From Pseudomonas bubulae (lineage in GTDB: Bacteria > Pseudomonadota > Gammaproteobacteria > Pseudomonadales > Pseudomonadaceae): a stretch of DNA of 64,000 bases. The notes under the pieces were generated by a model that saw only the letters and a list, made by a program, of their open reading frames with translations, was not told the DNA's origin and did not search any database. The DNA lies in contig NZ_CP146077.1 in the NCBI RefSeq assembly GCF_037023725.1, positions 3,199,001-3,263,000 of the forward strand. Direction: 5' to 3'. Position 1 is the stretch's first letter; each line of letters opens with the position of its first letter. Of this stretch, positions 37,952 to 46,593 are shown piece by piece. The position numbers and the translations under genes were made by a program.

Positions 37952-38833
37952 CTAGATGGAACGTCGCTGGCGACTCACATGCTTCAAGCCTTCAATAATC
38001 AGCACGACCACCGCGAGCCAGATAGGGCCATAGGTCAGCCATTGGCCCTCTTCCAGGCTATCGCCCAGCAACAGGGCGACAGCGACCAGCAGCACCGGCT
38101 CGACATAGCTGAGCAAGCCAAACAGGCTGAAGGGCAGCAGTCGGCTGGCCAGGATGTACGAGAAGCCTGCCGCAGCACTGATAATGCCCATCAGCGGCAC
38201 CAGCGCATACAGTGCCTGGCGTTGCTCGCCAAGGTCGATATGCGGCCCTGCCAGCACAAACCACAGGGACGCCGGAACCATCAGCAACATGTCCAGCCAG
38301 AGGCCACCCAGGTTGTCGATGCCGATCTTCTTGCGCAGCACGAAGTACATCGGGTAGCCGATGGCCACCACCAGGGTCGTCCAGGAGAAGCCGCCGGTGC
38401 GATACAGCTCATTGGCCACGCCGACCACGGCCAGGGCCGTGGCGATTTTCTGCAGGTGCGACAGGTGCTCGCCGTACACAATGCGGCCGGTGAGGATCAT
38501 CGTCAGGGGCAACAGGAAGTAACCCAGCGACACATCCAGACCGTGTCCATTGAGCGGCCCCCACATAAACATCCACAGCTGTAGACCGACCAGGAAACTG
38601 GTAAGCAGCACGCAAGGAATCAGTAGAGGTTTATCGCGTAAGCGTTTGAAAATTATAGGAACCCATTTCCAGTCGCCAGAGAGGCAGATAAACAGGGTCA
38701 TGAAGGGCAGCGAGATCAGTATTCGCCAGCCGAAGATTTCCTGGCCATCGAGGGGCCAGAGAAGGGAAGTGAACCAGTACAGAACGCCAAACAGACAGGA
38801 AGCCAAAATCGATAGAACAATGCCTTTAGACAC
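37952..38833 (-). CDS. RarD/EamA-type transporter, copy 1
   Basis: Ten-helix drug/metabolite-superfamily protein (293 aa) of the RarD subgroup (chloramphenicol-sensitive protein type). The start is GTG (38833) before SKGIVLSILASCLFG; the Shine-Dalgarno is GAGG. Highly similar throughout to the next gene leftwards-upstream (39154-40038), so the two arose by tandem duplication. Substrate unknown. Convergent with the histidine kinase, 17 bp apart. Confidence 0.88.
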   Translation of the reverse strand: MSKGIVLSILASCLFGVLYWFTSLLWPLDGQEIFGWRILISLPFMTLFICLSGDWKWVPIIFKRLRDKPLLIPCVLLTSFLVGLQLWMFMWGPLNGHGLDVSLGYFLLPLTMILTGRIVYGEHLSHLQKIATALAVVGVANELYRTGGFSWTTLVVAIGYPMYFVLRKKIGIDNLGGLWLDMLLMVPASLWFVLAGPHIDLGEQRQALYALVPLMGIISAAAGFSYILASRLLPFSLFGLLSYVEPVLLVAVALLLGDSLEEGQWLTYGPIWLAVVVLIIEGLKHVSRQRRSI

Positions 38834-39065
38834 AACAACCTCAATGGATCTACAACGTTACTCGTGTGAGTGGGCGCATAGCTTGAGGCTGTTGGCGGTC
38901 ATTGGCAAACGCCTTTTAAACCAGTTACTTGGGAGTGATTCTTGTTGAGAATGTTGAACTTGCAAAAGCCTAAGCAATTACTGGGCCAAAGTCGTTTTAA
39001 ACGAGCGTTCGTGTTATGAAAAAAACTGATTAACGGTGGGCTGTTACGGTGCAAAAGGGCAGATT

Positions 39066-39150
39066 GTGGGAGCGAGCCTGCTCGCGAAGCAGGCAACGCG
39101 AGCATTGCAGGAAATCGCAGTGATACCTTCGCGAGCAGGCTCGCTCCCAC
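39066..39150. repeat. REPIN (inverted REP pair)
   Basis: Two perfectly inverted 23-bp arms (39066-39088 and 39128-39150) starting GTGGGAGCGAGCC, with a 39-bp spacer. It fills the gap between the two RarD-like genes; the rest of that 320-bp gap (38834-39065) holds only A/T-rich DNA and presumably the promoter of copy 1. Confidence 0.9.
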
Positions 39151-39153
39151 TGT

Positions 39154-40038
39154 TTACACAGAACGGCGCTGGCGTACCAGATGCTTGAAGCCTTCAAAAA
39201 TCAACACCAGCACGGCCAGCCAGATCGGCAGGTAGGTCAGCCATTGCCCGGCGCTGATGCTTTCACCCAGCAGTAACGCCACCAGCACCAGCAATACCGG
39301 TTCGACATAACTGAGCAGGCCAAACAGGCTGAATGCGAGCATGCGGCTGGCGAGGATATAGCTGATCAGGGCCAGGGCACTGATGCCTCCCAAAACCGGA
39401 ATCAGCGCGTACAGTGCCGGGCGATGGCTGGCCACATCAAAGCCTTGTTCGCCGCTTTGCACAAACCACCAGGCCACCGGCATCAACAGCAACATGTCGA
39501 CCCACAGGCCGCCGAGGTTGTCGGTGCCTGAGCGCTTGCGCAGCACGAAGTACAAGGGGTACCCGATGGCCACCACCAATGTGGTCCAGGAGAACCCACC
39601 CACGCGATACACCTCGTTGGCAACCCCCAGGGTTGCCAGCGCAGCCGCGATTTTTTGCAGATGGGACAACTGCTCGCCATACACCAGGCGCCCGGTGAGC
39701 AGCATGGTCAGCGGCAACAGGAAGTAACCCAGCGAAACGTCCAGGCTGTGGCCGTTGAGCGGTGCCCACAGAAACAGCCAGAGTTGCACGCCCACCAGGG
39801 CACTGGACGCCAACAGCACGGCAAGGAATTTCGGTTGTTGGCGCAGCCGCGAGAAAATCACCGGCACTAGCCGCCAATCGCCGGAAAAACACATGAACAG
39901 GGTCATGCAGGGCAGGGTCAGGAGCATCCGCCAGCCGAAGATCTCGGCGCCGCTCAAGGGCCAGAGCAGGGATGTGAAGTAATACATGACACCGAACAGG
40001 CTCGATGCCAGAACAGACAGAACAATACCTTTGGACAC
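39154..40038 (-). CDS. RarD/EamA-type transporter, copy 2
   Basis: Paralog of the gene at 37952-38833 (294 aa), with the same GTG start and N-terminus (SKGIVLSVLASSLFGV) and the same ends (FEGFKHLVRQRRSV). Key segments such as FSWTTLVVAIGYP and FSLFGLLSYVEPVLLV are nearly identical in both. A longer frame to 40215 reads through a REPIN and has no support. The stop is four bases from the REPIN. Confidence 0.88.
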   Translation of the reverse strand: MSKGIVLSVLASSLFGVMYYFTSLLWPLSGAEIFGWRMLLTLPCMTLFMCFSGDWRLVPVIFSRLRQQPKFLAVLLASSALVGVQLWLFLWAPLNGHSLDVSLGYFLLPLTMLLTGRLVYGEQLSHLQKIAAALATLGVANEVYRVGGFSWTTLVVAIGYPLYFVLRKRSGTDNLGGLWVDMLLLMPVAWWFVQSGEQGFDVASHRPALYALIPVLGGISALALISYILASRMLAFSLFGLLSYVEPVLLVLVALLLGESISAGQWLTYLPIWLAVLVLIFEGFKHLVRQRRSV

Positions 40039-40142
40039 AACAGCCTCGTTGAAACACGCATTTTGATTATTAGAAGTGCGTAGCTTGAGGCTCTGCGAGC
40101 TGCAGGGCAAATTCTTGATTGATTGTGGGCGCCAGATAATCA

Positions 40143-40227
40143 GTGGGAGCTGGTTTGCCTGCGATGCAGACGCCGCGGTCTGTCTGTCAGACCGCGGTGC
40201 TGCCATCGCGGGCAAGCCGGGCTCCCA
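40143..40227. repeat. REPIN
   Basis: Imperfect inverted pair of REP cores (GTGGGAGCTGGTTTGCC and its partner GGCAAGCCGGGCTCCCA) with an inner GC-rich hairpin (ACCGCGG/CCGCGGT). Located between the RarD copy 2 start and the MFS gene end. Confidence 0.85.
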
Positions 40228-40241
40228 AAGGTTGTGCTTGA

Positions 40242-41555
40242 TTATGCGTTTTTGATTCCACGGGTCATGCGCAGGGCCAGCAGGCTGCCGCCCACGATCA
40301 CCGCTGCCAGCAAGTACAGCGCCACGTCAGTGGAACCGGTGGCGTCTTTGACAAAACCCACCAGGTACGGGCTGAGGAAACCGGCCATTTGCCCCATTGA
40401 GTTGATCAGTGCCAGGCCGCCTGCGGCCGCCCCTGCACTGAGCATCGCCGTCGGCACCGGCCAGAACATCGGCAAACCGGTCAGTGCGCCCATGGTGGCA
40501 ATGGTCAGGCCCAGAATCGCTATGGCCGGCTGGGTGGCGAAATTCACCGCAATCACCAGCCCCAGCGCACCCATCAGCATCGGCACCACCAGGTGCCAGC
40601 GGCGTTCCTTGTGCAAGTCGGCAGAACGCCCGACCAGCAGCATAAATACCGCTGCCAGCAGGTAGGGAATGGCGCTGATCCAGCCAATCACCAGGGTGTC
40701 GCTGAAACCCAGGTTCTTGATGATCGACGGCAACCAGAAGTTGATCGCGTACACGCCACTCTGGATGCAGAAGTAAATCAGGCCAAAGGCCCAGATGGCC
40801 GGGTTTTTGAACACTGCCAGCAGCGAATCGGTGGAAGAGGCCGGCTTGCTGTCCGCGTCCAGGCGATGGTCGGCTTCCAGTACCGCCCGCTCGTGGGCAC
40901 CCAGCCATTTGGCGTTGGCAAAACTGTCACTGAGCAGGTAGATCGCCAGGCCGCCCAGCAACACCGTAGGCACGCCTTGCAGCAGGAACATCCACTGCCA
41001 GCCGGCAAGGCCGCCCTGGCCTGCAGCGAAGTGGCTGAGGATCCAGCCGGAGAAAGGCCCACCGATCAAACCCGAAACAGGAATGGCACACATGAACAGC
41101 GCCATGATCCGGCCACGACGAAACGTCGGGAACCACTGCGACAGATACAGCACCACGCCCGGGAAAAAGCCCGCTTCAGCCGCGCCGGTCAGCAGGCGCA
41201 GGGTATAGAAGCCAGTAGGCGTGGTGACAAACATCAGGCAGGTCGACAGTGTGCCCCAACTGATCATCATCACCGCAATCCAGCGCCTGGGGCCGAATCG
41301 GGTCAGGGCCAGATTGCTCGGTACGCCACACAAGACGTAGCCGATAAAGAAGATCCCGGCACCCAGGCCGTAGACCGTTTCGCTGAACTTGAGGGCGTCA
41401 AGCATCTGTAATTTGGCAAAGCCAACGTTTACCCGGTCGAGGTAATTGAACAGATAGCAGATAAAAATAAACGGAATCAAGCGCAGGGTGATGCGTTTGT
41501 AGATGGCGTTTTTATCGTCATCGCTGATCAGCGATGCGGTGGCGCTCTGTGACAT
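40242..41555 (-). CDS. MFS transporter, anion:cation symporter family
   Basis: Twelve-helix transporter (437 aa) of the ACS group, which imports hexarates, galactonate or related carboxylates. Signature segments include IFICYLFNYLDRVNVGFAK in helix 1 and AAEAGFFPGVVLYLSQWFP in helix 4. Start at 41555 follows AGAGACATAAG. It is divergent from a CdaR-type regulator that is followed by glycerate kinase, so glycerate, glucarate/galactarate or a similar acid is a likely substrate. No aldarate dehydratase or aldolase is present here. Confidence 0.88.
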   Translation of the reverse strand: MSQSATASLISDDDKNAIYKRITLRLIPFIFICYLFNYLDRVNVGFAKLQMLDALKFSETVYGLGAGIFFIGYVLCGVPSNLALTRFGPRRWIAVMMISWGTLSTCLMFVTTPTGFYTLRLLTGAAEAGFFPGVVLYLSQWFPTFRRGRIMALFMCAIPVSGLIGGPFSGWILSHFAAGQGGLAGWQWMFLLQGVPTVLLGGLAIYLLSDSFANAKWLGAHERAVLEADHRLDADSKPASSTDSLLAVFKNPAIWAFGLIYFCIQSGVYAINFWLPSIIKNLGFSDTLVIGWISAIPYLLAAVFMLLVGRSADLHKERRWHLVVPMLMGALGLVIAVNFATQPAIAILGLTIATMGALTGLPMFWPVPTAMLSAGAAAGGLALINSMGQMAGFLSPYLVGFVKDATGSTDVALYLLAAVIVGGSLLALRMTRGIKNA

Positions 41556-41713
41556 CTTATGTCTCTCTTTATTATGTTTTTTCACGATCCAGGGGTAACG
41601 TTGACCGCAGCTTGAGTCTCGGTCACCACAACGCTGCTGTCTTTGTGCTGTCGCACAGCATTTCGCCAAGCGCTCTGTGCCCGTGAACAAATGTACCCAA
41701 GGATAGTCACCCC

Positions 41714-42811
41714 ATGTTTGAACTGGACCACGATTTGGCGCAGGACATCGTTGACCGTGCGATGGCCATTTTGCCTTACAACGTAAACGTTATGGACAGC
41801 CAGGGCCTGATCCTGGGCAGTGGCGAGCCCGAGCGTATCAATACCCGGCACGAAGGGGCGCAATTGGTGCTGGCCAATGGACGGGTGGTGGAAATCGACG
41901 CACAAACGGCCAAATGCCTTAAGGGCGTGCAGCCGGGTATCAACTTGCCACTGCTGCTCGACCAGCGACTGATCGGGGTGCTGGGCCTGACTGGCGAGCC
42001 CGAACTGCTGCGTACCTATGCCGAACTGGTGCGTATGACCGCTGAAATGCTGGTGGGCCAGCGCTTTCAGCAGGCCGAGCAACAATGGCGACGCCAGCGT
42101 TGTGATGACTTGGTGGCTTTGCTGCTCAGCGAAGGCGGTGACTCCCCGCGCCTGATGGATGAGGCCCAGCAGCTGGGGCTCAAGCCGCAGCTGTCTCGCA
42201 TCCCCTATCTGTTCGAGCTGGGCAACGGACAAAGTGCCGAGGCTTTGAGTGCCTGGTTGCAATCACGCTACCCGGACAGCTGGTGTGTGTGCCCGGCAAC
42301 CGGGTCCCTGCTGTGGTGCCGCCCTGCAACCGCTGCACTGGATGATCTGCGTTTGCTGGAGAGGCTCGACGGCCAGGGCTGGCAGGTATTGCGCATTGCT
42401 GCGGGCGGGCAGGCCGATGCGCTCAAGGGGTTGCGCCGCTGTTACCGCCGGGTGGGGGATTTGCTGGCCTATGGCCGTGATGTGCTGCCGCACACCCGGT
42501 TGTTAACCCTTGATCGCTATCGCTTGCCGGTAATGCTGTGGCGCCATCGCAATGATGATGCATTGGAAGAACTGCTCGGCCCGCTGCACAAAGTAGTGGC
42601 CAAGGACGCCAATGGCCAATTGATTACCACACTGCGCAGTTGGTGCGAGCACGACGGCCAGAGCCAGGCCTGCGCCGATGCGCTGGGGATTCATCGCAAC
42701 AGCCTGCGTTATCGGATGGAGCGCATCGCGGAATTGAGCGGCGTCGACCCCTTGAGCCTCAATGGCATGCTGGCCCTTTATCTGGGGGTGCAGTTACTGC
42801 CCCAGAGCTGA
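41714..42811 (+). CDS. CdaR-type sugar diacid regulator
   Basis: Transcription activator of 365 aa. N-terminal diacid-recognition domain (about 1-135; LDHDLAQDIVDRAMAILPYNVNV), middle GGDEF-like degenerate region, and C-terminal PucR/CdaR helix-turn-helix (ALGIHRNSLRYRMERIAEL, about 325-345). The E. coli relative senses glucarate/galactarate/glycerate. Located between the MFS gene (divergent) and glycerate kinase (100 bp downstream), which are its probable targets. Confidence 0.9.
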   Translation: MFELDHDLAQDIVDRAMAILPYNVNVMDSQGLILGSGEPERINTRHEGAQLVLANGRVVEIDAQTAKCLKGVQPGINLPLLLDQRLIGVLGLTGEPELLRTYAELVRMTAEMLVGQRFQQAEQQWRRQRCDDLVALLLSEGGDSPRLMDEAQQLGLKPQLSRIPYLFELGNGQSAEALSAWLQSRYPDSWCVCPATGSLLWCRPATAALDDLRLLERLDGQGWQVLRIAAGGQADALKGLRRCYRRVGDLLAYGRDVLPHTRLLTLDRYRLPVMLWRHRNDDALEELLGPLHKVVAKDANGQLITTLRSWCEHDGQSQACADALGIHRNSLRYRMERIAELSGVDPLSLNGMLALYLGVQLLPQS

Positions 42812-42919
42812 GCATTGTCCAAATGAACAACAAAGCCCGTGATTGCTTGTGCGCCCGACTGGCGTGTTTATGCCCGGTTACTGGCAGCATGGATGGCATA
42901 AGAACTGGAGATGCGCCCC

Positions 42920-44056
42920 ATGAAAATCGTGATTGCCCCCGACTCGTTCAAAGACAGTCTGAGTGCCGAAAAAGTCGCCGATGCGATCGCTGCCGGTCTG
43001 GCTGATGTCATGCCCCACGCGCAGTTGATCAAATGCCCGATGGCCGATGGTGGTGAAGGCACAGTCGAAGCGATTGTCGCCGCCGGTAATGGCCAGTTGC
43101 GCCGCAATCATGTGCAAGGCCCTCTGGGCGCGCCGGTCGAGGCCCATTGGGGCTGGCTGCCGGACAGCCACACAGCCATCATCGAAATGGCCGAAGCCAG
43201 CGGCCTGCAACTGCTCAAGCCGGAGCAGCGCAATGCCTGCATCACCAGCACCTTTGGTACTGGCGAACTGATCAAGGCTGCCCTGGACGCCGGTGCCCGC
43301 AGGGTGATCCTGGCTATCGGCGGCAGTGCAACCAACGACGCCGGGGCCGGCGCGTTGCAGGCCCTGGGTCTGGGCTTGTTCGATGCCCAGGGCAACCACC
43401 TGCCGCGTGGCGGCCTGGCGCTGGCCCATGTGGCGCGTATCGAACTGTCAGACCTGGACCCGCGCCTGGCCGAAGTACGCTTTGAAATTGCCGCCGACGT
43501 CAACAACCCGCTGTGTGGCGAGCACGGTGCTTCGGCAATCTTCGGCCCGCAAAAAGGCGCATCCGCCGAACAGGTGCGCTTGCTGGATCAGGCGCTGGGG
43601 CACTTTGCCGATCACTGTGCAAACGTGCTGCCCAAGGATGTGCGCCACGAGCCAGGCTCGGGCGCTGCCGGCGGGCTGGGGTTTGCTGCCAAGGCGTTCT
43701 TCGGCGCGCAGTTTCGCGCCGGGGTTGAAGTAGTGGCCGAGCTTGTAGGGTTGGCAGAAGCGGTGAAGGGCGCAGACCTGGTGATCACCGGTGAAGGCCG
43801 TTTCGATGCCCAGACCCTGCGCGGCAAAACCCCCTTTGGCGTGGCGAGCATCGCCCGCGCTGAAGGGGTCCCGGTGGTGGTATTGGCCGGCACGTTGGGC
43901 GAGGGGTATCAGGCGCTGTATGAGCACGGCATCAACGCGGCATTTGCAATTGCCAGCGGCCCGATGACCCTGCAGGACGCCTGCGCCCGGGCAGCACCAT
44001 TGCTCACCGACCGGGCGCGGGATATTGCGCGGTTGCTGATCCTGGCCCGGGGTTAA
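42920..44056 (+). CDS. garK: glycerate 2-kinase (GarK family)
   Basis: ATP-dependent glycerate kinase of 378 aa, the last step of aldarate and glycerate catabolism. N-terminus MKIVIAPDSFKDSLSA and motifs MADGGEGTVEA, GGSATNDAGAGAL and ITGEGRFDAQT are characteristic. The ATG at 42920 is preferred because GGAG lies nine nt upstream; the in-frame ATG at 42911 touches it. Confidence 0.94.
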   Translation: MKIVIAPDSFKDSLSAEKVADAIAAGLADVMPHAQLIKCPMADGGEGTVEAIVAAGNGQLRRNHVQGPLGAPVEAHWGWLPDSHTAIIEMAEASGLQLLKPEQRNACITSTFGTGELIKAALDAGARRVILAIGGSATNDAGAGALQALGLGLFDAQGNHLPRGGLALAHVARIELSDLDPRLAEVRFEIAADVNNPLCGEHGASAIFGPQKGASAEQVRLLDQALGHFADHCANVLPKDVRHEPGSGAAGGLGFAAKAFFGAQFRAGVEVVAELVGLAEAVKGADLVITGEGRFDAQTLRGKTPFGVASIARAEGVPVVVLAGTLGEGYQALYEHGINAAFAIASGPMTLQDACARAAPLLTDRARDIARLLILARG

Positions 44057-44065
44057 ATCCCCCCC

Positions 44066-44152
44066 TGTGGCAGCGAGCTTGCTCGCGAAAGCATCGCTGT
44101 CGTTTGCCAGACCGACCGCGTCGTTTGCATCGCAGGCAAGCCAGCTCCCGCA
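44066..44152. repeat. REPIN
   Basis: Inverted REP-type pair (TGTGGCAGCGAGCTTGCTCGCGA and GCAGGCAAGCCAGCTCCCG) with a diverged centre, in the gap between glycerate kinase and pssA. Confidence 0.8.
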
Positions 44153-44219
44153 TTGAGGCTACACATCACAGAATCGTGTAAGCTTTGCGGCTCTTCGCAT
44201 TCGACCCTTAGCGAGCCCT

Positions 44220-45563
44220 ATGCCGTCGCTCTTCAAACGCTCCTTGCTGCCTAAACTGCGCAGCTTTCCGTTGTCCGCCGATGCGCTGAGCATCTTGCCC
44301 AGCCCTGCGGATTTTCGCCGCTGCCTGCTGGAGCAGATTGCAGGTGCACGCCATCGCATCACGCTGGTGGCCTTGTACCTGCAACAGGACGAAGCCGGGC
44401 AGGAGATCCTCGATGCCCTGCACGCCGCCAAGGCCGCGCACCCCGAGCTGGAAATTGCCGTGGTGGTTGACTGGCTGCGCGCCCAGCGCGGGTTGATCGG
44501 TGCAGGCAAACAGCCCGGCAACGCGGCCTGGTATCAGGCACAAACCGCAGCCCACGACACCCAAGTGCCGATTTATGGCGTGCCGGTGCAGACCCGCGAA
44601 CTGTTCGGGGTGCTGCATCTCAAGGGCTTTATCGTGGATGACTGCGTGATCTATAGCGGTGCAAGCCTGAACAACGTGTACCTGCACAAGCTCGACAAGT
44701 ATCGATTCGACCGTTACCACCTGCTGCACAACAAGCCGCTGGCTGACAGCATGCAGCACTTTGTCCAGCATGATCTGATCGAGAGCAAGGCCGTGCATCG
44801 CCTCGACCTGCCCACATTGCCTACCACTCGCAGCCTGCGCAGCGCTATCGGGGACTTTCGCAGCCACCTGAAAAAAGCCAGCTACGATACCAGCGCCGGG
44901 ACTGTCGGCCACTTTGGCCTGTCGGTCAGCCCGCTACTGGGGGTGGGTAAAAACAATCAGCTGAGCCGGGTTATTTGTGAACTGATCGCCAGCAGCCAGC
45001 AACAGCTGACCATCTGCACCCCGTACTTCAACCTGCCATTGCCGGTGACTCGTGAAATCAACCGGGCTCTGGAACGTGGAGTGCGGATTGATATCGTGGT
45101 GGGCGACAAGACCGCCAACGACTTCTATATCCCGCCGAGCGAACCGTTTCGGGTTATCGCAGCGCTGCCGTATCTGTATGAGCTGAGCCTGCGCCGCTTC
45201 GCCAAGAGCCATCAGCGCATGATCGACAACGGTCTGTTGAACCTGCATCTGTGGCGCGAAGGTGACAACACCTACCACCTTAAAGGCATGTGGGTGGATG
45301 ACCGCTACACCTTGCTGACCGGCAATAACCTCAATCCACGGGCATTCCGCCTGGATCTGGAAAACGGCCTGTTGATCGACGACCCACGCCGTGAGTTGCT
45401 GGAGCCGCGCAGCAAGGAGCTGGAGGCTATCTTTGCCCATACGCAACGTATCGACAACTTCAAGGACCTGGAAACCCTGGCTGATTATCCGCCAGCGGTG
45501 GCCAAGTTCCTGCGTCGCGTAAGCCGGGTACGGATCGAACGCCTGCTCTACCGAATTCTCTGA
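44220..45563 (+). CDS. pssA: CDP-diacylglycerol-serine O-phosphatidyltransferase (PLD type)
   Basis: Makes phosphatidylserine, the precursor of phosphatidylethanolamine. The 447-aa length and two HKD motifs match E. coli PssA: first HLKGFIVDDCVIYSGASLNN near residue 140, second HLKGMWVDDRYTLLTGNNLN near residue 357. Basic C-terminus (RRVSRVRIERLLYR) fits peripheral membrane binding. Monocistronic, between two REPINs. Confidence 0.93.
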   Translation: MPSLFKRSLLPKLRSFPLSADALSILPSPADFRRCLLEQIAGARHRITLVALYLQQDEAGQEILDALHAAKAAHPELEIAVVVDWLRAQRGLIGAGKQPGNAAWYQAQTAAHDTQVPIYGVPVQTRELFGVLHLKGFIVDDCVIYSGASLNNVYLHKLDKYRFDRYHLLHNKPLADSMQHFVQHDLIESKAVHRLDLPTLPTTRSLRSAIGDFRSHLKKASYDTSAGTVGHFGLSVSPLLGVGKNNQLSRVICELIASSQQQLTICTPYFNLPLPVTREINRALERGVRIDIVVGDKTANDFYIPPSEPFRVIAALPYLYELSLRRFAKSHQRMIDNGLLNLHLWREGDNTYHLKGMWVDDRYTLLTGNNLNPRAFRLDLENGLLIDDPRRELLEPRSKELEAIFAHTQRIDNFKDLETLADYPPAVAKFLRRVSRVRIERLLYRIL

Positions 45564-45569
45564 GTACCG

Positions 45570-45654
45570 GTGGGAGCGAGCTTGCTCGCGATTGCATCGA
45601 CGCGCCGTGACAGGTACACCGCGTCGCTTCTATCGCGAGCAAGCCCGCTCCCAC
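45570..45654. repeat. REPIN
   Basis: Inverted pair of REP cores (GTGGGAGCGAGCTTGCTCGCGA and TCGCGAGCAAGCCCGCTCCCAC) just after pssA. Confidence 0.88.
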
Positions 45655-45663
45655 AGGGTATGG

Positions 45664-45813
45664 TCAGGGTAATTGCGGGATATACACCACGCTGCCACCT
45701 TCGCGTTTGTGCAACAACCGGTCGCCATTGTCCGGCTGGCTGGTTATGGCCGGCACGTTAATCGGGAGGATGTGGCTGGGAGGTGAAGCCGCTGTGAAAA
45801 AAATGCGCGTCAA
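45664..45813 (-). CDS. possible small ORF coupled to the Fe-S regulator gene
   Basis: A 49-codon frame starts with TTG overlapping the regulator's TGA (TTGA), begins MTRIFFTAAS and ends GGSVVYIPQLP before TGA at 45664. No Shine-Dalgarno is obvious beyond the coupling. Codon use looks coding-like (GC3-rich, DNGDRLLHKREGGS). It may be a small protein or the remnant of a larger gene. Confidence 0.3.
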   Translation of the reverse strand: MTRIFFTAASPPSHILPINVPAITSQPDNGDRLLHKREGGSVVYIPQLP

Positions 45814-46469
45814 GCAGGGGTTACCCGATACACGCAACGGCGACTGCCTGTGATCATGTGTTCTGTTCGCTCAACCTGCCCCGAGTCCCCGATGGCCGCC
45901 TGGAACACTTGCAACTCTGCCCGGCAAAAGCCCTGGCATTGCTGCGCTGCAACACAGATCGGGCAGTGATTTTCGATGATCAGCCAGTTCTCGCCTTCAG
46001 CTTCCATGCTCGCCATATACCCGGCGCTGTCGCGTATGGCCACCAGCACCTGAACTTTCTCTTGCAGGTTTCGCCCTTGCTCACAGGCTGCAACGTATTC
46101 GCGGGTATTGGCCAGTTCCATGCTCTCGACCACTTTGTCGATCCCTTCATTGCCGTAGATCAGCTTGATTGAATCAATCAACTGCGCCGTGAGCTGCGCA
46201 TGGGTATTGGGGAATCTGGCTTGAGCGGCATCGGTCAACACCCATTTTTGCGAAGGGCGCCCGGCCCCAACCGGCGGCATCAGGCAGCCAACGATCATGG
46301 CGCCGTCTACCAGCTTCTGGACCTGCTGGCGCGCAGCTTCCGGGGTGATATCGAGCATTGCCCCAAGATCCGCGGTTTTCAGCGGCCCGCGGGTTTTCAG
46401 CAGAAACAGGATCCGCTCGGCAGTGGCACCGTTGTTGCGTGCAGCATCAGGGGAGTCAGTCGCGAGCAT
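45810..46469 (-). CDS. SufR-like Fe-S cluster transcription regulator
   Basis: Winged-helix repressor-type protein of 219 aa. DNA-binding domain at about 15-80 (KTADLGAMLDITPEAARQQVQKLV), and a C-terminal set of four Cys (169, 172, 178, 182) in ENHCPIC...CQGFCRAEL, as in the [4Fe-4S]-binding SufR-like/DeoR-ArsR relatives. It is divergent from an MFS exporter and the shared 124-bp gap has a palindrome between promoter elements. It likely represses that exporter and responds to redox or a thiol-active compound; that is inference. Confidence 0.85.
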   Translation of the reverse strand: MLATDSPDAARNNGATAERILFLLKTRGPLKTADLGAMLDITPEAARQQVQKLVDGAMIVGCLMPPVGAGRPSQKWVLTDAAQARFPNTHAQLTAQLIDSIKLIYGNEGIDKVVESMELANTREYVAACEQGRNLQEKVQVLVAIRDSAGYMASMEAEGENWLIIENHCPICVAAQQCQGFCRAELQVFQAAIGDSGQVERTEHMITGSRRCVYRVTPA

Positions 46470-46536
46470 AGAACAAAGCCATCAGGGTAATGAGGTTTAT
46501 GGGGGGATCATACCGCCTGGAGGATAAATAATTACC

Positions 46537-46556
46537 AAAGCATTTGCTTTTATAAT
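46537..46556 (+). promoter_or_regulatory. promoter with operator for MFS gene 46594
   Basis: A perfect 14-bp palindrome AAAGCATTTGCTTT (46537-46550) is followed at once by TATAAT (46551-46556), a consensus -10. The palindrome fills the -35/-10 spacer, where a repressor would block RNA polymerase. It lies between the SufR-like gene and the MFS gene. Confidence 0.6.
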
Positions 46557-46593
46557 AGGCTGATTGCATCGAAATGGAACTCAAGGAAGGGAA

